Source: Pseudoalteromonas rubra (GTDB taxonomy: Bacteria > Pseudomonadota > Gammaproteobacteria > Enterobacterales > Alteromonadaceae). Taken from it: 40,050 nt of DNA. The notes below the pieces were generated by a model, which worked only from the letters and a program-made list of their open reading frames with translations, ran no database searches and had not been told where the DNA came from. The position numbers were made by a program, and so were the translations under genes. Below, piece by piece: positions 9,503 to 18,198 of the stretch. The number at the start of each line of letters is the position of its first letter. The stretch's first letter is position 1. The stretch lies in the NCBI RefSeq assembly GCF_005887115.1, contig NZ_PNCJ01000018.1, forward strand, positions 1 to 40,050, given 5' to 3'.

Positions 9503-10560
9503 ACCCGCTCCCAGTTCACCTCACTATGGAGCACCCGCTGCGGAGCTATGTAATGTAGTACATCTCCCCCTTCCAGTGCGTAGTCCAAAGGTGGGTTTAA
9601 GTCCATATCACGACCGCTGAGGTCGTGCGCCACCCCCAACAAAGTCGCATTGTGATGCTCTTTAAAATACAAAAATAGCTGACCAAAGGTCAGAGCGCCT
9701 AATGACCTCGGCAACTGCAAACTAAACTGAGTATCACCATGCAGGGTCGATAGCAGCTCTTCCTGAATGCGACTGGACCCTGGGTCTTGCATCGAACGCA
9801 CCAGAATCTCGGCAGACATGGCCGTCGAGCACTCGACATTACGACAGTGCTGACGCAATAGTTGCGCTTTAGTTTCATCATTAAAATGGGCACTGATGTG
9901 CGCAGACGTTTTTACCAGTGGGCTCAGTTTTAACGCCGTAGTAAAGGTCTGATCGTCATCCTGACCATCCACAATGATTTTGTCTGCATGAGCCAACCCG
10001 GTGCGACTCAGTTGCTGATCATCGGTAAAACTTACCAGGCGAACAAAGTCGACCTCGGTGAAGCGCAACAGCGGGTGCTCCATCTCATCACTCACCGCCA
10101 GCACGATGCGCCTGGCTATGCGTTTGTTGTCGGCCAGGATATATTCGATCATGCGCTCGGTGCGTGTTGCATGCCAGCCGAAGATAATGATGTGATCGCT
10201 CAGATGTGAATAGTCTTTATCGCCCTTCATTGCTCGTTTTACCCAAATTGTAATTAGTTGCCCAACCTTCCCCAGCAAAATACCAAACAGCGCCAGACCC
10301 AGCGGGATTTGAAATATGGCCACAACCCAGCGTCCCATATCGGTTGTGGCACTAAAGTCGCCATAACCGACGGTCGATGTGGTCACCACGTAATAATAGA
10401 TATAAGTGCTGACGGGCAGTAAGGCATGCTCCTGAGCGAACCATAATAGCGCCCAGGTTACCCCCATATGCAACAGTGTCGCCAGACCAATCAAGGGCCA
10501 GCTGGCCTGATCAATATGCGCCTGCAATACCAACAGCAAGCGCTTAAATAACAAAGGCAT
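9499..10560 (-). CDS. Two-TM potassium channel with cytoplasmic RCK/TrkA-N-like domain
   Basis: The 353-residue product has a first helix at about residues 22-42, a pore loop with the K+ selectivity filter TVGYGD at 63-68, a second helix at about 77-100, and a large cytoplasmic part that starts IIIFGWHATRTERMIEYI. This is the architecture of MthK-type RCK-gated K+ channels. The nucleotide-binding glycine motif of the RCK domain (usually GxGxxG) is degenerate here (GWHATR). I chose the ATG at 10560 because AGGAAGG precedes it; the frame extends 36 codons upstream without membrane-protein character. Gating ligand and physiological role are not known. It is coupled to the small membrane protein downstream. 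Confidence 0.88.
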   Translation of the reverse strand: MPLLFKRLLLVLQAHIDQASWPLIGLATLLHMGVTWALLWFAQEHALLPVSTYIYYYVVTTSTVGYGDFSATTDMGRWVVAIFQIPLGLALFGILLGKVGQLITIWVKRAMKGDKDYSHLSDHIIIFGWHATRTERMIEYILADNKRIARRIVLAVSDEMEHPLLRFTEVDFVRLVSFTDDQQLSRTGLAHADKIIVDGQDDDQTFTTALKLSPLVKTSAHISAHFNDETKAQLLRQHCRNVECSTAMSAEILVRSMQDPGSSRIQEELLSTLHGDTQFSLQLPRSLGALTFGQLFLYFKEHHNATLLGVAHDLSGRDMDLNPPLDYALEGGDVLHYIAPQRVLHSEVNWERV

Positions 10561-10760
10561 TGTCCTTCCTATGTTCCAAGTCTCTGATTTACCATACTGA
10601 ATAATCAGGATTATGCAACTGAGACAGGTCCTCGGCCATCTCCAGCCACCGCTCTTAATCCAACTCACCCAGCCAAGGCCTAAATAGTGTGCACAGAGAG
10701 TGTTAATTTATTTACTAATAAGTATATACTGAGAGAAGGTACATATCTTAGGATCGCTTT

Positions 10761-11705
10761 ATGGCCGGAGTATTAGCATCCGTTGATCAACGCACACAAT
10801 TGGTGGGAGAAAACCGCCTCGAATTACTGTTGTTCCATCTGCACAGCCGACACTTGTTTGCACTCAATGTATTTAAGGTCAAAGAAGTCGTTAAACTGCC
10901 CCACCTGAATAAGATGCCAAATGCACATCCTAAGGTAGCCGGTGTAACCACCATACGGGGAGAGTCTATCCCAGTGATCGACTTACGCCAGGCGATATGC
11001 ATGCCGCACTGTGAATACGACAGCGACAGTAACCTGGTGATCACGGAATATAATCGCACCATTCAGGCTTTTCTAGTTGGGAAAGTTGACCAAATCGTCA
11101 ACACCACCTGGTCTGATATTATGCCGCCACCACGCTCAGTTGGCCGCAACCACTATTTGACCGCACTGACCAAGCTCAAACGCGGCGATCAGGAACTGCT
11201 GGTTGAAATCATTGACGTCGAAAAAGTACTGGCCGAAATCATCGCGTACGACGTGGTGATCCCAGAAAACATTTTGGATAAAAACATCATCAATGAGTTT
11301 CAGGGACGCAAAATATTGCATGTTGATGACTCTCCCACCGCTCGTCGTCAGGTTTCAGATACGCTGGCCCAGCTGGGCATTGAAGTACTGCCCGCCACCG
11401 ATGGTCATGAAGCCTTAAAGCTATTGCAACACTGGGCCGACGAAGGCATCAATGTCGAACAGGAGCTGATGGCGGTGATCACCGACGCGGAGATGCCGGT
11501 CATGGATGGCTATCGATTAACCTATGAGATCCGCAACGACAGTCGTCTGAAGAATCTCTATATCGTGCTCAATACCTCGCTCAGTGGCAGCTTCAACAAA
11601 GCTATGGTTGAAAAAGTAGGGTGTGATGTTTTCCTGTCAAAGTTCCAGCCGGACCGTCTGGTTGAGGAAATGCAGCGTCGACTAAAAGACGTGCTGAATC
11701 AGTAA
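10761..11705 (+). CDS. cheV: Chemotaxis coupling protein CheV (CheW domain + receiver)
   Basis: CheV couples chemoreceptors to CheA and can be phosphorylated. Residues 1 to about 170 are a CheW-like domain (LLLFHLHSRHLFALNVFKVK, PHLNKMPNAHPKVAGVTTIR, SIPVIDLRQAI). Residues of about 195-314 are a response-regulator receiver with the acidic pair in ILHVDDSPTARR, phospho-acceptor Asp242 in VITDAEMPVMDG, then LNTSLSG and the conserved Lys in LSKFQPD. At 314 residues the length is typical. No other chemotaxis operon genes are adjacent. The stop codon is immediately followed by the uvrD LexA box. Confidence 0.95.
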   Translation: MAGVLASVDQRTQLVGENRLELLLFHLHSRHLFALNVFKVKEVVKLPHLNKMPNAHPKVAGVTTIRGESIPVIDLRQAICMPHCEYDSDSNLVITEYNRTIQAFLVGKVDQIVNTTWSDIMPPPRSVGRNHYLTALTKLKRGDQELLVEIIDVEKVLAEIIAYDVVIPENILDKNIINEFQGRKILHVDDSPTARRQVSDTLAQLGIEVLPATDGHEALKLLQHWADEGINVEQELMAVITDAEMPVMDGYRLTYEIRNDSRLKNLYIVLNTSLSGSFNKAMVEKVGCDVFLSKFQPDRLVEEMQRRLKDVLNQ

Positions 11706-11721
11706 CTGTATATAAAAACAG
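11706..11721. promoter_or_regulatory. LexA (SOS) box upstream of uvrD
   Basis: The 16 bases CTGTATATAAAAACAG fit the gammaproteobacterial LexA consensus CTGT-N8-ACAG, including the A/T-rich centre. They begin one base after the cheV stop codon and lie about 130 bp before the uvrD start. The E. coli uvrD promoter also carries a LexA box, so SOS control of this gene run is a reasonable inference. Confidence 0.8.
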
Positions 11722-11852
11722 GTAAAGAGGATTTAAAACCTCATATTTATCAATTTGTTAGTTTTAAAGGTGTGCAAAACACCCGCACCAAACTGGGCTT
11801 TGTGCCCTGCCCTAGGTATACTTTGCGCTGAATATAGACGATGGGCGCAAAG

Positions 11853-14018
11853 ATGGACGTATCAGAATTACTTGACGGCTTAAACGACAAACAACGTGAA
11901 GCAGTGGCTGCACCGCTGCAAAATATGCTGGTATTGGCAGGCGCAGGCTCGGGCAAAACCCGGGTGCTGGTGCATCGCATCGCCTGGCTGATGCAGGTTG
12001 AGCATGCCTCGGCGTACAGTATTTTTGCCGTGACCTTTACCAACAAAGCCGCCAAAGAGATGCGTACCCGGGTCGAAGAAACCTTGCAAAGTCCGGTAGG
12101 TGGCATGTGGATCGGCACTTTCCATGGACTGGCCCATCGTATTTTGCGCGCCCATCATCGCGAGGCCAAACTGCCCGAGTCGTTTCAGATTTTAGATTCC
12201 GACGATCAGCTGAGAATGATTAAACGCCTGCTGAAATCGATGAACATCGATGATAAAAAGTGGCCACCCAAGCAGCTCAGTTGGTACATCAGTGCGCGTA
12301 AAGACGAAGGTCAGCGCCCCAAAGACATTACCGCCCATGACGTCAACGAACAACTGATGTTGCAGGTGTATACCGCCTATCAGGACGCCTGTGACCGCGC
12401 CGGATTAGTCGACTTTGCCGAGATCTTGCTGCGCTGCTATGAAGTACTGCAGCAACACCCCACTTTGCTGCGCCACTACCAGCAACGCTTCCGCCATATG
12501 CTGGTTGACGAATTCCAGGATACCAACAGCATTCAGTATTTATGGCTAAAACTGCTGGCAGGTAGCGACAGCAATATCATGATCGTAGGCGATGACGACC
12601 AGAGTATTTATGGCTGGCGGGGCGCGCGTATTGAAAACATCAAACGCTTTTTGACCGACTTTGACGCGCAAACCATTCGCCTGGAGCAGAACTATCGCTC
12701 TACCGGCACCATACTGAAAGCGTCTAATGCACTGATCCAGAACAACGCAGAGCGTATGGGTAAGAGCCTCTGGACCGACGGCAATCAGGGTGAGCCAATT
12801 TCCGTGTATGCCGCGTTCAACGAACTGGATGAAGCGCGGTTTATGGTCGGTAAAGTCAAGTCCTGGCTACAGGGCGGCAACGCACTGAGCGACTGTGCCG
12901 TGCTTTATCGCAGCAATGCCCAGTCTCGGGTACTGGAAGAGGCTTTGTTACAGGAAGGCCTGAAGTATCGCATTTACGGCGGTATGCGCTTCTTCGAACG
13001 CCAGGAGATCAAAGATGCCCTGTCTTATCTGCGCCTGATCAGCAACCGCAATGATGATGCCGCGTTTGAACGGGTGATCAACACCCCGGCCCGTGGCATT
13101 GGCGACAAAACCCTGAGCCATATTCGTGATTGCGCCCGGGCAGAGTCGCTGCCGCTGTGGTATGCCGCCAAAGCCGTGCTGGAGCAAGGGCACCTGGCTG
13201 GCCGTGCCGCCACCGCCATTCGCCGTTTTATTGAACTGGTTGAGCAGCTCGACGACAAACTGATGGAACTCGAACTGGCCGAACAAGCCAAGACCACCAT
13301 AGAGCAATCCGGTCTGCTGGCCATGTATCAGGCCGAAAAAGGTGAAAAAGGCCGCGCCCGGGTAGAAAACCTTGAGGAATTGATCAACGCCTGTGGTCAG
13401 TTTGAACTACCGGTAGAAGAAGAGTTTACCTCGCCACTGCAAGGTTTTTTGGCGTATACCTCGCTGGAGTCTGGTGAAGGTCAGGCCGATGAACATGAAG
13501 ATGCCGTACAGATGATGACGCTGCACTCGGCCAAGGGTCTGGAGTTTCCATTGGTCTTTATGGTGGGCGTGGAAGAAGGCATGTTCCCGTCACAACAAAG
13601 CCATGAAGAATCCGGTCGCCTCGAAGAGGAGCGCCGCCTGTGTTACGTGGGCATGACCCGGGCAATGGAAAAGCTCTATATCAGTCATGCGGAAAGCCGT
13701 CGCCTCTATGGTCAGGAAAAATACCACAGCCCATCGCGCTTTTTACGCGAGATCCCCGAAGACTGCCTGGAAGAAATTCGCATCAAGACGCAAGTGTCAC
13801 GCCCGGCACCCAGTGGTCGTTTCAGCAGCTCGGTGAGCCATGCCGTGTTTGAAGACAGCGGCTTCAGCCTGGGCCAGCGCGTATTACATGCCAAATTTGG
13901 CGCCGGCACGGTACTCAATTACGAAGGCAGCGGCGCACAGTCACGTATACAGGTAAATTTTGACGATGTCGGCAGCAAATGGCTGGTCACTGCCTATGCC
14001 AGACTGCAATCACTTTAA
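11853..14018 (+). CDS. uvrD: DNA helicase II (UvrD)
   Basis: UvrD is a superfamily 1A 3'-5' helicase that removes UvrC and the cut strand in nucleotide excision repair, unwinds DNA in mismatch repair and displaces RecA. The 721-residue product begins MDVSELLDGLNDKQREAVAA and aligns along its length with E. coli UvrD (720). Motifs: Walker A GAGSGKT at residues 30-36, TFTNKAA, Walker B VDEFQDTN, GDDDQSIYGWRGA, LEQNYRST, LHSAKGLEFP and YVGMTRAM, then the C-terminal Tudor-like LGQRVLHAKFGAGTV. I chose the ATG at 11853 over one four codons upstream because it matches the E. coli start. A LexA box lies upstream, and its 3' end overlaps tmcA. Confidence 0.97.
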   Translation: MDVSELLDGLNDKQREAVAAPLQNMLVLAGAGSGKTRVLVHRIAWLMQVEHASAYSIFAVTFTNKAAKEMRTRVEETLQSPVGGMWIGTFHGLAHRILRAHHREAKLPESFQILDSDDQLRMIKRLLKSMNIDDKKWPPKQLSWYISARKDEGQRPKDITAHDVNEQLMLQVYTAYQDACDRAGLVDFAEILLRCYEVLQQHPTLLRHYQQRFRHMLVDEFQDTNSIQYLWLKLLAGSDSNIMIVGDDDQSIYGWRGARIENIKRFLTDFDAQTIRLEQNYRSTGTILKASNALIQNNAERMGKSLWTDGNQGEPISVYAAFNELDEARFMVGKVKSWLQGGNALSDCAVLYRSNAQSRVLEEALLQEGLKYRIYGGMRFFERQEIKDALSYLRLISNRNDDAAFERVINTPARGIGDKTLSHIRDCARAESLPLWYAAKAVLEQGHLAGRAATAIRRFIELVEQLDDKLMELELAEQAKTTIEQSGLLAMYQAEKGEKGRARVENLEELINACGQFELPVEEEFTSPLQGFLAYTSLESGEGQADEHEDAVQMMTLHSAKGLEFPLVFMVGVEEGMFPSQQSHEESGRLEEERRLCYVGMTRAMEKLYISHAESRRLYGQEKYHSPSRFLREIPEDCLEEIRIKTQVSRPAPSGRFSSSVSHAVFEDSGFSLGQRVLHAKFGAGTVLNYEGSGAQSRIQVNFDDVGSKWLVTAYARLQSL

Positions 14019-16101
14019 GCTTGCGCGCCTGCTCACACAACTTGCGCAGGCTCGGCATCGTCAGCTTTTGCTGATAAGCGGCGAACAGGACTGGACTTAC
14101 AACGAAGTACAGCGTTTGTTCCCTACTCTGGCTGATTCAGCGTTAGTGCTGAGTCAACATACACAACTGCCTGGCGCCTGTTGGCCTGAACACCTGCATC
14201 AGGTGCTGGGCCAGGAATATTCCTGCGTCGTTTACGACCTCTACAGCGGAGTGTTACCGAATAAACTGGCTGCCGCCGCAGGCACAGTGCAAGCTGGTGG
14301 CCTGTTGATTTTGCTCGCCCCGGAATTATCTCAGTGGCATAGCTGGTGCGATCCGGCATTGGCGCGCTGGCTATCTTATAACGAAACGGCACAGTTCAGT
14401 CCTTATCTGCAGCGCTGGCAGCGCCTGCTAACCAGCAACTCAGTATGGCAGATCAGTCAATCACAGGGCGACTTACTACCACAGCACTATGACGCGCCGC
14501 GAGCGACGCTAGACACCAGTGAACAACACAACGCGCTTACTCAGCTGACAGCCCACTTAACGCAGCCTGCGCCCGGACCCGTGTTACTCAGCGCTGATCG
14601 TGGTCGGGGCAAATCCTCGTTACTGGGCAAACTGGCGGCCAGCCTGCCCGATCTGACCTTTATTCTGTGCGCACAGCAGCGCCGCGCGGTACACAACAGC
14701 TTTGTTCATCTCGGCGCGGCACTGGATGAGCCGGTCAGCGATAAGCTCAACCAGCTTGCAAACCTGCGCTTTATGCCGCCTGATCAACTTCTTGCACAAC
14801 GCCCGAGCTGTGATGTGTTGCTGGTTGATGAGGCCGCGGCTATTCCCGTGCCCATGCTGATGTCATTGTTGGGCGCTTACCCTAACGTGGTGTTTTCCAG
14901 CACCCTGATTGGCTATGAGGGCAATGGCCGGGGTTACACGCTGCGCTTTGCCAGACAGCTTGAGCACACCCATCCGCAGCGTCTGACCTTGTCACTCAGT
15001 CAACCAATCCGCTACAGCGAAGGGGATCCGCTAGAAGCCCGGTTACGCCAGCTGTTTGCTCTGGATTGTGACTATCAACACCCCCCGTCACCGTCGGCCC
15101 CCTGCACATTCGAGTCATGTTCAGGTACACAACTGGCAGTGGATGAAGACACCCTGTCTCAGGTTTTTGCCCTACTGGTGTTAGCACACTATCAAACCTC
15201 GGTGAACGATCTACGCCAGTTGCTCGACAGTCCGCACAATCGCTTATACCTTGCCCGTCAGCAAGGTTGTGTAGTGGCAGTGTGTCTGCTCAAGCTGGAA
15301 GGCGAGTTTGATATTGAACTCAGCCACAAAATTGCCGCCGCAACACGTCGCCCGGCCGGGCATTTAATGGCGCAACAACTCGCTCAGCTCACTGGTAATC
15401 CAGAGTTAGCACAACGTCGTGGTGCCCGGGTGGTGCGCATTGCCGTATCGCCGCAGCAACAGGGACAGCTTATTGGCAGCCAGTTACTGCGCTTTGCAGA
15501 GCAGCAACTCACTAACCAGGTTGATTACTTTGGCAGCAGCTTTGGCTGTAATGCACAGCTACTCAGGTTTTGGCAACATCATCAGTACCGGCCCGTTAAA
15601 TTGGGATTTAAGCAAGATAAAGCCAGCGGTGAATTTGCACTGCTGGTGATTAAACCTCTTAATAAACATATCCAACTCGAACCACTTCAGCTATGGTTCA
15701 AACACCTGCTACTCAATCAGCTCAGCGAGTTATATCGTGATTTTCCCTGCACCTTGGTGACAGAGCTGTATAAAACACTCCCGCACTATACGCCCGATAC
15801 CCTCTTGTTAACCCAGTTAAGCTACTTTTCGAGCAGTACGCCAGGTGAACAACAGATCGCAGCCCTGATCACTGAGCTGCTCAAGTGTCGACCCGATCTG
15901 CTGGACCGATTATCAGCCAGTTCCCAAGCCTTAGTGATTCGGCTATTATTACAGCGTCACCCGCCAAAAGTATTAGAAGATACTTTGAATTTGGCTACAA
16001 AAAAACAACGACAGACCGCCATGCGGTCACTTGTGACGGAAGTACATGCTGAAATTAATCTCAACCCTGAGCTGTTGCATCGCCCTGCTGGGCAGCCCTG
16101 A
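13996..16101 (+). CDS. tmcA: tRNA(Met) cytidine acetyltransferase TmcA
   Basis: TmcA uses ATP and acetyl-CoA to form N4-acetylcytidine at the wobble position of elongator tRNA(Met), which prevents misreading of AUA. The 701-residue product has an N-terminal DUF1726-like domain, then an RNA-helicase/ATPase module with Walker A DRGRGKSS at 201-208 and Walker B VDEAAAIPVP from 277, the TLIGYEGNGRGYTLRF segment, and a GNAT domain with RVVRIAVSPQQQGQLIGSQL at about 478-497. The frame is open further upstream. I took the ATG at 13996, which overlaps the last 23 bases of uvrD, because it gives an N-terminus comparable to E. coli TmcA; this start is less certain than the identity. It is probably co-transcribed with uvrD. 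Confidence 0.92.
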   Translation: MPDCNHFKLARLLTQLAQARHRQLLLISGEQDWTYNEVQRLFPTLADSALVLSQHTQLPGACWPEHLHQVLGQEYSCVVYDLYSGVLPNKLAAAAGTVQAGGLLILLAPELSQWHSWCDPALARWLSYNETAQFSPYLQRWQRLLTSNSVWQISQSQGDLLPQHYDAPRATLDTSEQHNALTQLTAHLTQPAPGPVLLSADRGRGKSSLLGKLAASLPDLTFILCAQQRRAVHNSFVHLGAALDEPVSDKLNQLANLRFMPPDQLLAQRPSCDVLLVDEAAAIPVPMLMSLLGAYPNVVFSSTLIGYEGNGRGYTLRFARQLEHTHPQRLTLSLSQPIRYSEGDPLEARLRQLFALDCDYQHPPSPSAPCTFESCSGTQLAVDEDTLSQVFALLVLAHYQTSVNDLRQLLDSPHNRLYLARQQGCVVAVCLLKLEGEFDIELSHKIAAATRRPAGHLMAQQLAQLTGNPELAQRRGARVVRIAVSPQQQGQLIGSQLLRFAEQQLTNQVDYFGSSFGCNAQLLRFWQHHQYRPVKLGFKQDKASGEFALLVIKPLNKHIQLEPLQLWFKHLLLNQLSELYRDFPCTLVTELYKTLPHYTPDTLLLTQLSYFSSSTPGEQQIAALITELLKCRPDLLDRLSASSQALVIRLLLQRHPPKVLEDTLNLATKKQRQTAMRSLVTEVHAEINLNPELLHRPAGQP

Positions 16102-17137
16102 GCTTATCGCCGATGAGGAGCTCAGGCTTGGCATGTCGGTCGCATTGAGCGGGCCCGCCAAAGATATTGGCCAACAACTCAGGCAAGGCGCAGATCTTTA
16201 CTTTAATTATGCGAATGGCCGTGCGAATAAAACCCACCCAACTATCTCATTGATGGTACTGGACGACGGCTATGAACCCAGCCGCACTGTGGTCAACACC
16301 CGCTATTTAATTGAACAGCATCAGGTTATGGCGCTGTTTGGCAATATGGGCACGCCCACCGCTCATGCCATCCAGGCTATTCTGACGCACCATCAACTGC
16401 CTTTTCTGATGCCCTTTACGGGGGCGGACTTTTTGCGCCACGACACCCCTTTTCCAATCTTTAATTGGCGTGCCAGCTATATGGATGAAGCCAGTGAACA
16501 AGTCACTTATCTGGTTGACGAACAGGGGCACAAACACATTGCACTGTTGATCCAGGCTGACGAGTTTGGCCTGACACTGGAAAAAAGCTTTCGCCGGGCT
16601 CTGGCAGTTCGGGGCATGCAACCGACCGTAATCGCCCGGTTTCGGCGCAACAGTGCCGATATTAAAAAAGCACTCCAAGTTATCATGCGCAGCGAGGCGA
16701 CCGCTGTCGCCATGATTGGCACTTATCAACCGCTGTCGATATTCATAGACAAGGCGATGCATCGGGGCTTTCAGGGAACCTTCAGCGGAGTCTCCTTTAC
16801 CTCGTCCAGAGCCCTGTTTGCCCAGCTCACCAGCAAACCTACCCTGATGATCAGTGAAGTCGTGCCTGCCCTTCAGGCTTGTCAGGCTGAATTATGCGAT
16901 TTGTTCCGAACACTGGCGCACAGACAAGGACTGCAGCCCAGTCCGCAGGTGTTTGAGGGCTTTCTCAATGCTGCCATTTTTACAGCAGCACTTAAGCATT
17001 GCCCGCGCCCGATAACCCGAGGGTGTCTGCCTGGTGCCTTGCAACAGGTGCTGACAGAGGACAAAGCAATCAGGCATATTTTTGGTCTCACTGAGAAAGA
17101 GAATAAACCCCGTGTGTATCGATCTTACTTTCAATAA
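16046..17137 (+). CDS. Periplasmic ABC-type substrate-binding protein (Peripla_BP_6/LivK-like)
   Basis: The 363-residue product begins with a signal peptide (MLKLISTLSCCIALLGSPEL, cleavage probably near residue 22). It then has the type I periplasmic-binding fold of the branched-chain amino acid receptor family: LRLGMSVALSGPAKDIGQQL, a GADLYFNYAN helix, LMVLDDGYEPSRTV, and ALFGNMGTPTAHA. No permease or ATPase genes accompany it, so a sensory or receptor role is as likely as transport. Its start lies 56 bases inside the tmcA 3' end. Its TAA stop shares a base with an ATG of the CheW-like gene that follows (TAATG). The ligand cannot be told from sequence. Confidence 0.85.
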   Translation: MLKLISTLSCCIALLGSPELIADEELRLGMSVALSGPAKDIGQQLRQGADLYFNYANGRANKTHPTISLMVLDDGYEPSRTVVNTRYLIEQHQVMALFGNMGTPTAHAIQAILTHHQLPFLMPFTGADFLRHDTPFPIFNWRASYMDEASEQVTYLVDEQGHKHIALLIQADEFGLTLEKSFRRALAVRGMQPTVIARFRRNSADIKKALQVIMRSEATAVAMIGTYQPLSIFIDKAMHRGFQGTFSGVSFTSSRALFAQLTSKPTLMISEVVPALQACQAELCDLFRTLAHRQGLQPSPQVFEGFLNAAIFTAALKHCPRPITRGCLPGALQQVLTEDKAIRHIFGLTEKENKPRVYRSYFQ

Positions 17138-17178
17138 TGTCTATGCTTAGAGCATCAGGTAAACGTACAGAGGCAGAC

Positions 17179-18027
17179 ATGGATTTAATCAATTTTCGGG
17201 TAGGGAAAAAAACCATTTCACTAAAAATACTGGATATCCTGCTTACGGAGCGCTACGAAGGCAACCTCACCTCTTTGCCCAATGATAACCCCAGCTTTAT
17301 GGGCGTGAAGGATTACATGGGCACACCAACACCCATCTTTGATCTGGGCTTGATATTAAATAACCAGTCGTCCTACGACATTAACAAGTCTCTGGTCACT
17401 ATGTTGCAAGAACGAGAGCAAGATCAAAAAGCCTGGGTTGCTGAGCTGGAACGCTGCATCTACAACGACCAGCCTTTTACCCAGGCCAAAGACCCCAAGC
17501 AGTCTGCATTTGGCAAATGGTACTATAGCTTTAAAACCGATAATGAAGATTTACGCACGCTATTGGCGCGCTTTGAGGAACCCCACAACAAGCTCCATGC
17601 GCTCGCCGATAAGCTGCTCACCATCAATGCCAAGGGTGATAAAGAGGAAGCCCTGAGATTGCTGGAGAAAGAAAAGTCGACCACTTTTATGAAGCTCATC
17701 CGTCTGTTTGAATCGGCCCGGGATCAAATCATTCTGGACCACAAGCCCATTATTGTCTTCACCACTCAGGATGGTCAGCGGCCACACATTGGCCTGTTAG
17801 TTGATCAGGTCGAGGACAACATTCACTGCGATGAGTCAGACATCAAGTCTCTGCATGAAATGACCAGTATGGGGTTTGAAATCGACCCGCAGACCCGCAA
17901 GATGATGAAAGGGCTAATTAAGCAGGGAGAGCAACACAGTCTGGTGCTGGACCCCAGCGCCATCTTTCGCCCCGATCACTTAAAGCAATATGAACCGGAA
18001 GAAACCGAGGCCTATGGTTTGTTCTGA
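17179..18027 (+). CDS. CheW-domain protein with inserted CZB-like helical domain
   Basis: A CheW-like fold is split by a helical insertion. Residues 1 to about 70 (MDLINFRVGKKTISLKILDI, LTSLPNDNPSFMGVKDYMGT, PIFDLGLIL) and about 190-265 (IIVFTTQDGQRPHIGLLVDQ) form the CheW part. The middle (about 75-185) resembles a chemoreceptor zinc-binding (CZB) domain: KAWVAELERCI, FGKWYYSF at 111-118 and the HNKLH pair at 136 and 140. The CZB ligands expected before the first Trp (His) and before FGKW (Cys) are Gln and Ser here. Two starts are possible: the ATG at 17137, overlapping the upstream stop, or the ATG at 17179, preceded by AGAGG. I chose the latter (282 residues). It probably couples receptors to a CheA kinase encoded elsewhere; which signal it handles is unknown. 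Confidence 0.8.
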   Translation: MDLINFRVGKKTISLKILDILLTERYEGNLTSLPNDNPSFMGVKDYMGTPTPIFDLGLILNNQSSYDINKSLVTMLQEREQDQKAWVAELERCIYNDQPFTQAKDPKQSAFGKWYYSFKTDNEDLRTLLARFEEPHNKLHALADKLLTINAKGDKEEALRLLEKEKSTTFMKLIRLFESARDQIILDHKPIIVFTTQDGQRPHIGLLVDQVEDNIHCDESDIKSLHEMTSMGFEIDPQTRKMMKGLIKQGEQHSLVLDPSAIFRPDHLKQYEPEETEAYGLF

Positions 18028-18122
18028 GTACTCATTGCTGGCAACCATGAATTGACACGCATTGGCTTTGAAATGGTTTGTTCTGAGCATTCAATACTGG
18101 CAACCATGAATTGACCCGCATG
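18014..18122. repeat. Imperfect tandem duplication, 59-bp period
   Basis: A segment starting ATGGTTTGTTCTGAG at 18014 recurs at 18073, exactly 59 bases later. Both copies share GGTTTGTTCTGAG, CTGGCAACCATGAATTGAC and CGCAT and differ at a few positions. The first copy includes the last codons and stop of the CheW-like gene. The second copy is therefore a non-coding duplicate of the gene end, placed just before the terminator. Confidence 0.85.
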
Positions 18123-18151
18123 GACGGTGTTAACACATTCGCTATAGCAAT

Positions 18152-18179
18152 AAAAAACGCCGCAAATGCGGCGTTTTTT
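18152..18179. terminator. Bidirectional Rho-independent terminator
   Basis: AAAAAACGCCGCA and TGCGGCGTTTTTT form a strong stem with a very short loop and A/T runs on both sides. It lies between the convergent CheW-like gene (plus) and typA (minus), so it can serve both. Confidence 0.9.
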
Positions 18180-18198
18180 GTATTCGACAAGTAAATAA

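Noticed and set aside
11727..11742. GAGG/CCTC hairpin after cheV as a terminator
   Set aside because: Only four base pairs around an A/T loop with no T-run, too weak to call.
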